From contig NZ_CP159483.1 in assembly GCF_042140245.1 (NCBI RefSeq), positions 496,001-560,000 on the forward strand: a stretch of DNA of 64,000 nucleotides, given 5' to 3'. Numbering within the stretch: the first letter of the stretch is position 1; every line of letters starts with the position of its first letter. Below are positions 36,432 through 46,003 of the stretch, piece after piece. Both the position numbers and the translations under genes were made by a program. The notes under the pieces were generated by a model. That model saw only the letters and a list, made by a program, of their open reading frames with translations. It made no database searches and had not been told where the DNA came from. The stretch comes from MH13 sp042140245. Its GTDB lineage: Bacteria > Pseudomonadota > Alphaproteobacteria > Rhizobiales > MH13.

Positions 36432-37270
36432 TGGCGCTCGACCCGCGCCTCCATCCTTACAAGCCCGACATCGCTGCCGCCCATCTTGAAGGCCAGGTTG
36501 AGGCCGATCAGTTCGTCGAAGGCAAACCGCATAGGGTAACCGAACCGATCACCGACATTTTGAGCGATCAGATGGGAGAGGCACGGACGTCTCAGGCGCT
36601 CTACGGCGAAACGTTCACGGTCTATCAGACTGAAGGCTATTGGGCCTGGGGTCAGTTGATGACCGACGGTTATGTCGGCTGGGTTAGCGCACTCAGCCTG
36701 GTTGCAAGTGATGACATCGATGCGACCCATCTGGTCAGCGTGCCGCTCACCCGCGCGACCAATGACAGCATCAAAGTGCTGGGCAATGGGCCGATCCCGA
36801 TGGGTGCGCAGCTTCGTCTTTCCGATCCCTCCATCTCTGTTGGCGGATCATCTGCGTCGTTTGCCCAATGTGATGCTGGCGCTATTCCAGAAGCCCACCT
36901 ACGGTCGCTGGACGACATGACCTCCGACTGGGTGGATGTCGCCGAGCTTTTCGCCAACACACCCTATGTCTGGGGTGGACGCTCAGCCCTCGGCATTGAT
37001 TGTTCGGCGCTGGTGCAGTTGGCGTTGCAGCAGGCTGGCATCCTCTGCCCCCGCGACAGCGACATGCAGGAAGCGGAAATGGGCCAAGTCATGGAACGGC
37101 AGGACGGCTTACAGCGCAGCGATCTGGTGTTCTGGCCTGGGCATGTTGGCATCATGCTGGACGACACCACGCTGTTTCACGCCAACGCCTTTGCGATGTC
37201 GACGGTGCCTGAACCGCTGAGCACTGTCGAAGAGCGAGCTGGCGCAGCCCGCACCATCAAGCGGCTCTAG
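36431..37270 (+). CDS. NlpC/P60 family cell-wall peptidase
   Basis: Predicted gamma-D-glutamyl-meso-DAP type cysteine peptidase, 279 residues. N-terminal SH3-like domains lie at about 35-160 (ALYGETFTVYQTEGYWAWGQ, GYVGWV). The catalytic domain has Cys in GIDCSALVQ near 193, His in GHVGIML near 237, and a third polar residue in HANAFAM. There is no signal peptide, so export is unclear. The stop codon TAG (37268-37270) shares the sequence CTAG with the stop of the convergent dehydrogenase. Confidence 0.92.
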   Translation: MALDPRLHPYKPDIAAAHLEGQVEADQFVEGKPHRVTEPITDILSDQMGEARTSQALYGETFTVYQTEGYWAWGQLMTDGYVGWVSALSLVASDDIDATHLVSVPLTRATNDSIKVLGNGPIPMGAQLRLSDPSISVGGSSASFAQCDAGAIPEAHLRSLDDMTSDWVDVAELFANTPYVWGGRSALGIDCSALVQLALQQAGILCPRDSDMQEAEMGQVMERQDGLQRSDLVFWPGHVGIMLDDTTLFHANAFAMSTVPEPLSTVEERAGAARTIKRL

Positions 37271-38244
37271 TAACCGGCCTTGCGGTCCACCAGATTGTCC
37301 AGCGCCTCCCCTGAGGCGAAGGCGATCAGGTTCTCGACCATCCGCCCGAGCAAAGCCTCCGGCGCACTCATCCCAGCCGTGTGTGGTGTGATGAGGATAT
37401 TGGGCGCTTTCCAAAGCGGATTGTCACTGGGCAGCGGCTCCTCGTGAAACACATCAATCGACGCGCCTTTCAGCACACCATCCTGCAAGGCTTTTAAAAG
37501 CACGGCCTCGTTTTGATGGCCGCCGCGCCCACCATTGATGAGAAACGGTCCACCCGTGACACCGTCTTGCGGGAGCTTGGCGAAAAGATCAGCGTTCAAG
37601 ATTTCACGCGTTTCATCGGTGAGCGGCAGCAAGCAAATGAGAATGTCGCTGCGCGCAAGAAACGCATCCAGCTGGTCCATCCCGGCAAACACTGGAATGT
37701 CGGCATCAGGCTTTGGGTTGCGTGCCCAACCAGCAAGATCATAGCCGAGCAGTTTCAGCACGGCGGCAACCGACTGACCCAACTCGCCAAAACCCATAAT
37801 CCCAACACGCACATCCGGTGCGGAAGTCTGTGGCAATGGGTTCCATTCGGCGCGGTTCTGAGAATCCAGATAGGCCAATGCCTGACGGTGGTGGGCGATC
37901 ACATTCATCACCGTCCACGCGGTCACACGGCCCGTCAGATCTGGATCGATCACGCGAATAATGGCCACATCGTCAGCCAGATCGTCGCGGCGCACCAGAT
38001 GATCAACGCCTGCACCAGTCGAGAGGATCGCCTCCAGCTTCGGAAAATGGCCAAAAAAACCAGCCGGCGTTTGCCAGGCAACAGCGTATTTCACCTGCGC
38101 ACAGATGTCGGGTGACGGCGGGGTTTTACCATCGGAGAAGATGATGTCTTCGCGCGGCACATGCTGCCCCAAATGCGCAATCCAACCTTCCGGTGACCAA
38201 TCGCCGACGGTCAAAACGAGTTTGCCAAGATCTGGTTTCGTCAT
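37267..38244 (-). CDS. D-2-hydroxyacid dehydrogenase, GhrA-like (glyoxylate/hydroxypyruvate reductase)
   Basis: NAD(P)H-dependent reductase of 2-oxoacids, 325 residues. The nucleotide-binding motif is VGIMGFGELGQSVAAVLKLLGY near 150. The GhrA subgroup pattern is visible: STGAGVDHLV near 75, INGGRGGHQNE near 240 and TPHTAGMS with the catalytic His near 290. The catalytic Arg is in the GGRGG element, which has Gly-His where many relatives have Ala-x-Val. The gene begins two bases after the pheA stop. Confidence 0.9.
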   Translation of the reverse strand: MTKPDLGKLVLTVGDWSPEGWIAHLGQHVPREDIIFSDGKTPPSPDICAQVKYAVAWQTPAGFFGHFPKLEAILSTGAGVDHLVRRDDLADDVAIIRVIDPDLTGRVTAWTVMNVIAHHRQALAYLDSQNRAEWNPLPQTSAPDVRVGIMGFGELGQSVAAVLKLLGYDLAGWARNPKPDADIPVFAGMDQLDAFLARSDILICLLPLTDETREILNADLFAKLPQDGVTGGPFLINGGRGGHQNEAVLLKALQDGVLKGASIDVFHEEPLPSDNPLWKAPNILITPHTAGMSAPEALLGRMVENLIAFASGEALDNLVDRKAGY

Positions 38245-38246
38245 GC

Positions 38247-39125
38247 CTAGACCCCCGGTGAAGGACGCAGCGCCCGGTTTTCTTCAGGTTCCAAGATGTA
38301 GGCCCGATAAGGATGGGCGGCGAAGGTGCCAAGCACGCGCAATTCCGCGGAAAAGAATTGCAGTTCTTCCATCGCCAACGCCACGTGCTTGTCGTCGGGA
38401 TGACCATCGATCTCGGCATAAAATTGCGAGGCGAAAAACTGACCGCCGGTCTGATAGCTTTCCAGCTTCGTCATGTTCACCGAGTTGGTCGCAAAGCCTG
38501 ACAGGGCTTTGAACAGCGCTGCCGATACGTTGCGCACGCGGAAGATAAAGGCTGTCACCACCGGGCCATTGCCCGCTGGTACGCTCACCGGCTCACGAGC
38601 GAGCGTGATAAAGCGGGTGGTGTTGTGGTCTTCATCCTCAATGTCTTCAGCCAAAACGTTCAGACCATAGACGTCGGCAGCCAAGGACGACGCGATGGCT
38701 GCTTGTGCAGGGTCGCTACGTTCAGCGATCTGACGGGCCGATCCGGCTGTGTCAGCACCAATGACAGCTTCCAGGCGGTGCTCTCGCAAGAACTTGCGGC
38801 ACTGGCCGAGCGCCATCACATGGCTTTGCGCGCTTTTGACCTGATCGAGCGTGACACCCTTTAAGGCCACCAATTGATGGTGGATGGGCAGAAAATGCTC
38901 GCCAGTGATGTGCAGCGGTGACGTTGGCAACAGATGATGAATGTCGGCCACACGGCCAGCGACGGAGTTTTCAATCGGGATCATGCCAAGATCGGCTTTC
39001 CCGTCCTCAATCATCGCGAACGCGTCTTCAAACGTCGCGCAGGGCACGGGCTCGACGTCGGGATAGGCCTCTTTGCAGGCAATGTGCGAGTTGGCACCAG
39101 GCTCGCCCTGGAAAACAATCTTCAT
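38247..39125 (-). CDS. pheA: prephenate dehydratase
   Basis: Converts prephenate to phenylpyruvate in phenylalanine synthesis. 292 residues without a chorismate mutase domain. The catalytic domain runs from KIVFQGEPGANSHIACKEAY through IPIENSVAGRV to the essential NTTRFITLAR (about 185-194); an ACT regulatory domain follows (TAFIFRVRNVSAALFKALSG, and KLESYQTGGQFFASQFYAEI) which should bind phenylalanine. ATG 39125 is chosen, and the further upstream frame is not family-like. It lies 61 bases after kdsB, with inverted repeats between. Confidence 0.95.
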   Translation of the reverse strand: MKIVFQGEPGANSHIACKEAYPDVEPVPCATFEDAFAMIEDGKADLGMIPIENSVAGRVADIHHLLPTSPLHITGEHFLPIHHQLVALKGVTLDQVKSAQSHVMALGQCRKFLREHRLEAVIGADTAGSARQIAERSDPAQAAIASSLAADVYGLNVLAEDIEDEDHNTTRFITLAREPVSVPAGNGPVVTAFIFRVRNVSAALFKALSGFATNSVNMTKLESYQTGGQFFASQFYAEIDGHPDDKHVALAMEELQFFSAELRVLGTFAAHPYRAYILEPEENRALRPSPGV

Positions 39126-39138
39126 TTTTCTTTTTTGA

Positions 39139-39179
39139 TGCGAACCGTTCCGTTCGTTCCGAACGACCACTTGTTCGCA
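39139..39179 (-). promoter_or_regulatory. inverted repeats in the pheA leader
   Basis: Between the kdsB stop and the pheA start, outer arms TGCGAAC (39139-39145) and GTTCGCA (39173-39179) enclose further alternating GTTCG and CGAAC copies. The transcript could fold into more than one mutually exclusive hairpin just ahead of the pheA ribosome site. No T run follows in the pheA direction, so it is not a plain terminator. Confidence 0.35.
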
Positions 39180-39186
39180 CCGATCC

Positions 39187-39939
39187 TTACATGTTGCTGG
39201 AGGAAAGTTGCCGTCTGGCTTCGTCCAGATGCTCTGGTGTGTCGACGCCCAGCGGTACACCATCCACGATGGCAACATCAATGCGCATGCCAGCCTCCAG
39301 TGCGCGCAGTTGCTCCAGCCTTTCGCGCTTTTCCAGCGTCGAGGGCGGCAAGCTGACGAAACGCTCAAGCGCGGCCCGGCGGTAAACGTAAAGACCGATG
39401 TGATGGTAGAGCGGGCCGTCGCCGTGCGGTGCTGTGGCGCGCGAGAAGTAAAGTGCTCGCAAGTGCCGTTCGCCGATTGGGGTTCCGATGACCTTCACCA
39501 CGTTGGGATCGGTCTTTTCGTGTTCAACCTTGATCGGCGTAGTGAGGGTGGCGACGTCCACCGCTGGGTTATCCATCAGCGCGGCCGCCTTTTGGATGAT
39601 CGCGGGGTCAAGCGTTGGCAAATCTCCTTGCACATTGACAATGATCTCCACATCGCCATCGGGATCAAGCTTCTGCAACGCCTCATAGATGCGATCAGAC
39701 CCTGAAGGGTGATCATCGCGCGTTGTGATGGCTTTTCCGCCATTCGCTTCGACCGCCTGCAACACGGTGGCATCATCGGTGGCCACCACTGGCTCACCCA
39801 AACCCGCTTCGCGCGCCCGATCAACCACGTGCACGATCATTGGTTTATCGCCGATCATCGCAAGCGGCTTGCCTGGCAGGCGCAGGGACGCCATCCGCGC
39901 TGGAATAAGCACCAGGGCGCGGGTCGATTTTTCGCTCAT
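39187..39939 (-). CDS. kdsB: 3-deoxy-manno-octulosonate cytidylyltransferase
   Basis: Activates Kdo as CMP-Kdo for lipid A-core lipopolysaccharide. Full length at 250 residues. The nucleotide loop IPARMASLRLPGKPL is at about 12-26, followed by VATDD, TTRDDHPSGSDRI, NVQGDLPTLD and HIGLYVYRR. The C-terminal SNM tail is ordinary. Neighbours (cytochrome c on the other strand and pheA downstream) are a known Rhizobiales arrangement by memory. Confidence 0.96.
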   Translation of the reverse strand: MSEKSTRALVLIPARMASLRLPGKPLAMIGDKPMIVHVVDRAREAGLGEPVVATDDATVLQAVEANGGKAITTRDDHPSGSDRIYEALQKLDPDGDVEIIVNVQGDLPTLDPAIIQKAAALMDNPAVDVATLTTPIKVEHEKTDPNVVKVIGTPIGERHLRALYFSRATAPHGDGPLYHHIGLYVYRRAALERFVSLPPSTLEKRERLEQLRALEAGMRIDVAIVDGVPLGVDTPEHLDEARRQLSSSNM

Positions 39940-40128
39940 GCTCGCAAGCCTTTGGACATTGTTCAGTGTTTATGGCCCATAGATTGGGCAAATGGTCGCA
40001 AGACCCCCCTGTCATCCCTTTGCACTTATTGCAAGGCAGCCAGTTATGGGGTTATCACCGCGACCAATTGCAGGCGCGCAAACGCCCGGCATTTCTGTTG
40101 GACGCAGCATAGATTGGGATTTTTCGAC

Positions 40129-40689
40129 ATGGACGGTTTTGAGCTCAACAAGATTGTTGGTGCACTTCTTGGATCAGTTCTCGTTGTCATGCTCATCGGC
40201 TTTGTTGCCGAGCTTGCGTACCACGTCGATGAACCCGAGGTTGCTGGCTACTCCATTGATGTGCCGGAAGTGGAAGTTGCCGATGCAGGTGCTGAAGAAG
40301 AAGAGATGGTCTCTGTGCTTGATCTTCTTGCCACCGCTGATGTTGCTGCTGGCGAAAGCGCTGTGCGTCGCTGCGCCTCCTGTCACACGTTTGAAGAAGG
40401 CGGCGCCGATGGCGTTGGCCCACACCTCTGGGGCATCCTCAACCGCGCCAAGGGCGAAGTTGGCGGTTTCAACTATTCCGATGCCATGGCGGCCGTTGGC
40501 GCTGCGGGCGAAGTTTGGGGCTTTGAGGAGCTTGATGGCTTTATCGCCGACCCGCGCGGCTATTTAGAAGGCACGACCATGGGCTTTGCCGGTATTCGTG
40601 ACGTTGAAGATCGCGCTGATATCCTGGCTTACTTGAACACGCTGCAAGCTGAACCGATTGACCTTTCGACGGTTGCTGCAACCCAATAG
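40129..40689 (+). CDS. membrane-anchored cytochrome c, CycM-like
   Basis: Electron carrier of 186 residues. An uncleaved N-terminal anchor (about residues 9-30) and an acidic linker (about 33-60) hold a class I cytochrome c domain in the periplasm. Heme attachment is CASCH at 82-86, the axial Met is in TTMGFAG (Met151), and GVGPHLWGILNR and YLNTLQ are typical. It probably feeds a terminal oxidase. ATG 40129 is chosen because the domain begins there; the frame extends upstream over kdsB without homology. Confidence 0.92.
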   Translation: MDGFELNKIVGALLGSVLVVMLIGFVAELAYHVDEPEVAGYSIDVPEVEVADAGAEEEEMVSVLDLLATADVAAGESAVRRCASCHTFEEGGADGVGPHLWGILNRAKGEVGGFNYSDAMAAVGAAGEVWGFEELDGFIADPRGYLEGTTMGFAGIRDVEDRADILAYLNTLQAEPIDLSTVAATQ

Positions 40690-40718
40690 GCGGGCTGCAC
40701 TTGCTGCTCTTCTCATCA

Positions 40719-40746
40719 AAGCGCCGGCTTGGTCCGGCGCTTTTTT
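40719..40746 (+). terminator. intrinsic terminator after the cytochrome c gene
   Basis: Stem AAGCGCCGG (40719-40727) and CCGGCGCTT (40734-40742) with a TTTT run. It lies 29 bases after the stop. Confidence 0.88.
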
Positions 40747-40960
40747 GCATCTGATAACGGCCACGACAGTGGCAACACGTCTCATCAAGTTGGCGTGATG
40801 AATGGGCTCCCCTCGCCGCAGCGCCGCAACTGCGCCATATTCCCCATCACGTTTGGTTGCGAATCACACACCCTGCACCTGCATTGGCATTGTTCCTGCA
40901 AAGCTTGGTGCCAGTCGGATGCGTAAACAGTTGATGGAGTATGCATGAAGGTCGTGTTTC

Positions 40961-43030
40961 GTGACCATTGTTGAGCTGCGAGGCCAGCCAAGCTGGCCAA
41001 CATCCGCCAGCCGGATAACCGGCTTTGTGCTCTGCTTGGCGGCGGGATTGGCGTTTTGTGGCGTTGGGCAGAGCCATGCGCAAACGGTCGATGGCGCTCC
41101 GACCAGCGAAGCCGTTCAGAACATCACATCCAACGATGCCGACACCACGCCCACTTTTGATGACTGGCAGCATTTCATCACGCTCAACGAAGGCGCACCA
41201 AGATACCCTGAGGGCTTTGCACACTTTGACTACGTGAACCCTGAAGCACCCAAAGGCGGTTCTGTGCGCCTTGCCGATTTGGGCACGTTTGACAGCCTCA
41301 ACTTCGTGCCGCCACGCGGGATCACACCGCTCGGTCTTGGCTTGGTCTATGACACCCTGACCTCAGCTTCGCAGGACGAGCGCTCGACTCAGTACGGGCT
41401 TTTGGCCGACGCCATGCGTTATCCTGACGACTATTCGTCGGTCACCTATCGCCTGCGCGAAGGCGCGCGCTGGCATGATGGTGTGGCGGTTACACCTGCT
41501 GATGTGGTGTTTTCGTTTAATGCGCTGGTCGAGCACAACCCGCAACAGGCAGCCTACTACTCGCACGTCACGAGCGCGCAAATCAGCGGCGAGCGCGAGG
41601 TTACCTTCACTTTTGATCAGACTGGCAATCGCGAACTGCCGCTCATCGTCGGCCAGTTGGTGGTGATACCGGCCCACTGGTGGACTGAACCTGATGCGGA
41701 CGGCAACACACGTGACATCTCGCGCGGCACGTTGGAGCCACCACTTGGCTCAGGCCCTTATCGCATCAGTTCGGTCAATGCCGGGCGCAGCATCACCTAC
41801 GAACGGGTGGAGGACTATTGGGCAGCTGATCTCAATGTGAATGTCGGCCACCACAATTTCGATACGATCAGCTATACGTTTTTCCGCGACAGCGACGTTG
41901 CCTTTGAAGCGTTCAAGGCTGACGCGTTTGATTTTCGGCTTGAGAACCGGGCGCGCAACTGGGCTACCGGCTACGACATCGAAGCTGTCGAGGATGGCCG
42001 GATCGTTCTGGAAGAGTTTGTCGAGCCCTATCGCAGCCGCGGGCTGATGATCGGCTTCGTGATGAATGCGCAACGCCCTGTGTTCGCTGACCGCAACATC
42101 CGCCGCGCGATGAACTATGTTTTTGATTTCCAAGCGCTTAATCGCGGCCTCTTCTTTGACAGCTACCGCCAGTATGACAGCTACTTCACCGGTTTGGACG
42201 AGCTGGCGAGTTCGGGCCTCCCGCAAGGGGCTGAACTGGCGTTGCTGGAAGAGCTGCGCGCGGAGGGCACTGCGCTTCCTGAGGAAGTGTTCACCACCGC
42301 GCACTTCAACCCCGCCAACCGGTCACCGGAAGAGCGCAGGGAAAACATTCGCACAGCGCTTGATTTGTTTGAAGCCGGTGGCTGGACGGTCCGCGAAGAG
42401 GTTGATCCAGAGCAGGCGGGCACCGGGTTTTTTCATCGCATTCTTGTGGCCATCGGCTTGCGCTCCGACCCCACGCGCCGTGTGATGCGCGATGCGTCTG
42501 GCGCGCCCGTGGTGATTGAGCTTCTGCTTAACGGTCCAACCCAAGAACCGGGCGCAAACCAATTGGCACAGTCTTTGGAACTGGTCGGTATTGAACTGGT
42601 CATCCGCATCGCCGACTCCTCACAATACACCAACCGCGAGCGCTCGCGTGACTACGATATGATCTATTCGGGGTGGGTGCAGTCCTCCTCGCCCGGCAAT
42701 GAGCAGCGCGATTTTTTTGGCTCACAGTCGGCGACCGTTGATGGCACACGCAACACCGCTGGCATCCAAGATGAGGCCGTGGATGCGCTGATCGAACGCA
42801 TCATTTTTGCTGAAGATCGCGAGGCACTGGAAGTCGCGACACGCGCGATGGACCGGGTGCTGCTCTGGAACCACTATGTGATCCCAGGCTGGGGCTTACC
42901 GGCCGCGCGCGTTGCGCGCTGGGACCGATTTGATCGCCCAGATCAGTTGCCCACCTATGCCATCGGGTTTCCAACCATCTGGTGGTACGATGAAGAGCGT
43001 GCCGCCATCACTGGGGAAGCTGACCAATGA
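40961..43030 (+). CDS. peptide ABC importer binding protein 1, YejA-like
   Basis: Large periplasmic extracellular solute-binding protein, 689 residues, for a peptide importer of the YejABEF (oligopeptide/microcin C) class. A signal peptide ends at about residue 41 (SHAQ before TVDG). The mature part shows FAHFDYVNPEAPKGGSVRLA, LLADAMRYPDDYSSVTYRLR, WHDGVAVTPADVVFSFNAL and FRDSDVAFEAFKA, all typical. GTG 40961 is used: an upstream ATG reads into a stop. TGA overlaps the ATG of the second binding protein. Confidence 0.93.
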   Translation: MTIVELRGQPSWPTSASRITGFVLCLAAGLAFCGVGQSHAQTVDGAPTSEAVQNITSNDADTTPTFDDWQHFITLNEGAPRYPEGFAHFDYVNPEAPKGGSVRLADLGTFDSLNFVPPRGITPLGLGLVYDTLTSASQDERSTQYGLLADAMRYPDDYSSVTYRLREGARWHDGVAVTPADVVFSFNALVEHNPQQAAYYSHVTSAQISGEREVTFTFDQTGNRELPLIVGQLVVIPAHWWTEPDADGNTRDISRGTLEPPLGSGPYRISSVNAGRSITYERVEDYWAADLNVNVGHHNFDTISYTFFRDSDVAFEAFKADAFDFRLENRARNWATGYDIEAVEDGRIVLEEFVEPYRSRGLMIGFVMNAQRPVFADRNIRRAMNYVFDFQALNRGLFFDSYRQYDSYFTGLDELASSGLPQGAELALLEELRAEGTALPEEVFTTAHFNPANRSPEERRENIRTALDLFEAGGWTVREEVDPEQAGTGFFHRILVAIGLRSDPTRRVMRDASGAPVVIELLLNGPTQEPGANQLAQSLELVGIELVIRIADSSQYTNRERSRDYDMIYSGWVQSSSPGNEQRDFFGSQSATVDGTRNTAGIQDEAVDALIERIIFAEDREALEVATRAMDRVLLWNHYVIPGWGLPAARVARWDRFDRPDQLPTYAIGFPTIWWYDEERAAITGEADQ

Positions 43031-44893
43031 GCCTGAAAACGCCGTCGTTCATCTCGCGATCCGTAACCCGACGCACCGTGCTGAAATCGACAGGGGTTCT
43101 GGCCGCCACATCCGCCCTGCCTTTGTCGGCATTTGCCCAGGGGTCGATCACACGTAGCCATGGATTGTCTTCGTTTGGTGCGTTGGCCCTGCCTGCCGAC
43201 TACGCCCACTTTCCGCATGTTAGTCTGGATGCTCCTAAGGGCGGCACACTGAGCTTCCAGCCTGGCACACGGTTCATGAATCAGAACTTCAACACCTTCA
43301 ACACGCTCAACGGTTTTGTGAACCGTGGCGATGGAGCGCTGCGCGTTGAGCTGGGGTTTGATGGTCTAATGACCGCCTCGGGCGATGAAGTGGACTCCTT
43401 TTATGGTGCACTCGCCGAGTGGGTCGAGTTCACTGACGATGGTCTGACCTATGATTTCAAAATCAGACCAGAGGCGCGCTTTCATGATGGCAGCCGCGTG
43501 ATGGCTTCCGACATAGCCTGGTCGATGCAGACCCTGGCCGAGCAGGGCCATGAGACACTGAAACCGGGCCTTGCCCCAGTGGAAAGCGCAGAAGCTTTGG
43601 AAGAGGATCTCTTGCGGGTTCGTTTTTCCGAAGGGCGACCGCGCACGGCTCATCTGGCTATTTTGGGGCTACCGACGTTCAGCGAGGCCTTCTGGCAAGG
43701 CAAAGACTTTGAAGCCTCCACGCTCGAGCCCATCCTTGGCTCGGGTCCTTATCAAGTGGGCAACTTCGAGGTCGGTCGTTTCATCGAGTATGATCGCGTG
43801 GAAGACTATTGGGCGGCGGATATGCCCTTTGCGCGCGGCACCAGCAACTTCGGCACTATCCGGATCAACTATTTCCGCGACCGCGACGTTGCTTTTGAAG
43901 CCTTCAAAGCCGGTGAGATGAATGTCCGGCAGGAGTCCGTCTCGCGTCTCTGGGCGACGGCCTACGACTTCCCGCGCGTCGAAAGCGGCGAAGTGATTCA
44001 ATCAACCATCGAAAATGAGACACCTCGCGGCGCGCAAGGCGCGTTCTTCAACACCCGCCGGGACAAGTTTGCTGATCGTCGTTTGCGCCAGGCCATCGGA
44101 CTTCTGTTCGACTTTGAGTGGACCAATGAGCGCATTTTCTTTGGGCTCTACAAGCGCACCCAGTCGATGTTCCAGAACGCGCCCTATATGGCCGAAGGCA
44201 TGCCCAGCGACGCGGAACTGGCTATCCTTGAGCCTTTCCGCGCTGACCTGCTGCCTGAAACGTTTGAAGAACCGTATATCCCGCCCACATCAGATGGTTC
44301 GGGTTCTGACCGGCAATTGCTGGGTGAGGCCAACCGCCTGATGCGTGAGGCCGGCTGGACTCTGGATGGCGGGCGGCGCGTTAATACCGACGGCGAACAG
44401 CTTGCTGTGGAGTTTCTGCTGGCCTCGCAAGCCTTTGAGCGCATCTACTCGCCTATGGTTCAAAACATGCAGCGGCTAGGCATCGACGCCTCGCTACGCA
44501 TTGTCGATCCGACCCAGTATCAGTCTCGCATCAACACTTTCGACTTCGATGTGGTTGGACTCAACCTCGCGCCAAATCTTACGCCAGGCAGCAGCATGCG
44601 CGCTATTTACGGATCTGGGTCGGCCAACCAGCCTGGCGCTTGGAACGTTGCTGGCATCGCCGTACCGACCATTGATGCACTGATCGAAATGGCCGAGGGC
44701 GCCGATACGCTGGACGAGCTCTACACAATCATGAGCGCCATGGACCGGGTGCTGCGACCCTATCATTTCTGGATACCGCAATGGCACTCCGGCGCGCATT
44801 GGATCGCGCATGAGTTCGCGCATTCGCCGACCGGAGACGGTTCCCCGTTACTCGCTGCCCATCGAAACGCACTGGTGGATGGAGGGGAGCTAA
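43027..44893 (+). CDS. peptide ABC importer binding protein 2, YejA-like, apparent frameshift at C-terminus
   Basis: Paralogue of the preceding binding protein, about 622 residues, starting by stop-start overlap. A twin-arginine-like signal (SVTRRTVLKSTGVLAATSAL) leads the protein, then LDAPKGGTLSF, FHDGSRVMASDIAWSM and FRDRDVAFEAFKAGEM. The frame as read continues past the yejB start to 45072 with unrelated residues. In the frame one base later, RRPETVPRYSLPIETHWWM ends in EGS-stop at 44891-44893, just before the yejB ATG and matching the family C-terminus. So one base is extra (or two missing) between about 44800 and 44828. Only the last 25 or so residues are affected. Confidence 0.88.
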
Positions 44894-44896
44894 CGC

Positions 44897-46003
44897 ATGC
44901 TCGCCTATATCATCCGCCGCGTTCTTTTGATGGTGCCCACGATTTTGGGCATCATGGCGCTGTCGTTCGCGGTGGTACAATTCGCGCCCGGAGGCCCAAT
45001 CGAGCGCGTGATCGCGCAGCTGCAAGGAACCGATGTCAGCGCCACCGAGCGGTTCACAGGAGGCGGCGGTGACTTTTCCGGGCAAGAGCAGGACCTTGGC
45101 TCGGGCAACGAGGCCACCGGTGTCTATCGTGGGGCGCAGGGCCTTGACCCGGAGTTCATCGCTGAGCTTGAGCGCCAATTTGGGTTCGACAAACCGCCTC
45201 TTGAGCGCTTCGCGTTGATGATATGGAACTATGCGCGGTTTGATTTCGGCGAGAGCTATTTCAGGGATGTGGCGGTGATCGATCTGATCATCGAGAAACT
45301 GCCCGTCTCGATATCCCTCGGCCTCTGGATGACACTGCTGTCCTACGGCATCTCCATTCCGCTCGGCATCCGTAAAGCGGTAAAAGACGGCAGCCGGTTC
45401 GATGTGTGGACCAGCGGCATCGTGATCGTGGGTTACGCCATCCCAGGGTTCCTGTTCGCCATTCTGCTCATCGTTCTGTTTGCTGGCGGCTCGTTCTGGG
45501 ATCTTTTCCCGCTTTCTGGTCTTACGTCAGAAAACTGGGACGAGTTGCCCTGGTGGCAGAAAATTCTCGACTATTTCTGGCACCTCACACTGCCACTGAT
45601 CGCCATGGCTGTTGGCGCGTTTGCCACCACAACACTGCTCACCAAAAACTCGTTTTTGGATGAAATTCGCAAGCAATATGTCACCACCGCGCGCGCCAAG
45701 GGCCTGGATGAGCGCACAGTGCTTTACGGCCATGTGTTTCGCAACGCGATGTTGATTATCATCGCCGGCTTTCCCGGTGCTTTCATCTCGGCCTTCTTCA
45801 CCGGAGCGCTCTTGATTGAGACGATCTTCTCGCTCGATGGGCTTGGCCTGCTGGGCTTTGAGAGCATCTTTGGCCGTGACTATCCGGTGGTGTTCGGCAC
45901 GCTCTACATCTTCTCGCTGATGGGCCTCATCGTCGCGCTGCTTTCCGACCTTGTGTACATGTGGGTCGACCCCCGCATCGACTTTGAGGCGCGGCGAACC
46001 TGA
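44897..46003 (+). CDS. yejB: peptide ABC importer permease YejB
   Basis: Inner-membrane permease, 368 residues. The N-terminal segment IIRRVLLMVPTILGIMALSF is the hallmark of the DppB/YejB type; a periplasmic insertion at about 30-95 is followed by the transport domain with the EAA-type loop FLDEIRKQYVTTARAKGLDE. The ATG stands three bases after the stop of the corrected upstream frame and overlaps the next gene's start (TGATGG). Operon member between the two binding proteins and yejE. Confidence 0.94.
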   Translation: MLAYIIRRVLLMVPTILGIMALSFAVVQFAPGGPIERVIAQLQGTDVSATERFTGGGGDFSGQEQDLGSGNEATGVYRGAQGLDPEFIAELERQFGFDKPPLERFALMIWNYARFDFGESYFRDVAVIDLIIEKLPVSISLGLWMTLLSYGISIPLGIRKAVKDGSRFDVWTSGIVIVGYAIPGFLFAILLIVLFAGGSFWDLFPLSGLTSENWDELPWWQKILDYFWHLTLPLIAMAVGAFATTTLLTKNSFLDEIRKQYVTTARAKGLDERTVLYGHVFRNAMLIIIAGFPGAFISAFFTGALLIETIFSLDGLGLLGFESIFGRDYPVVFGTLYIFSLMGLIVALLSDLVYMWVDPRIDFEARRT

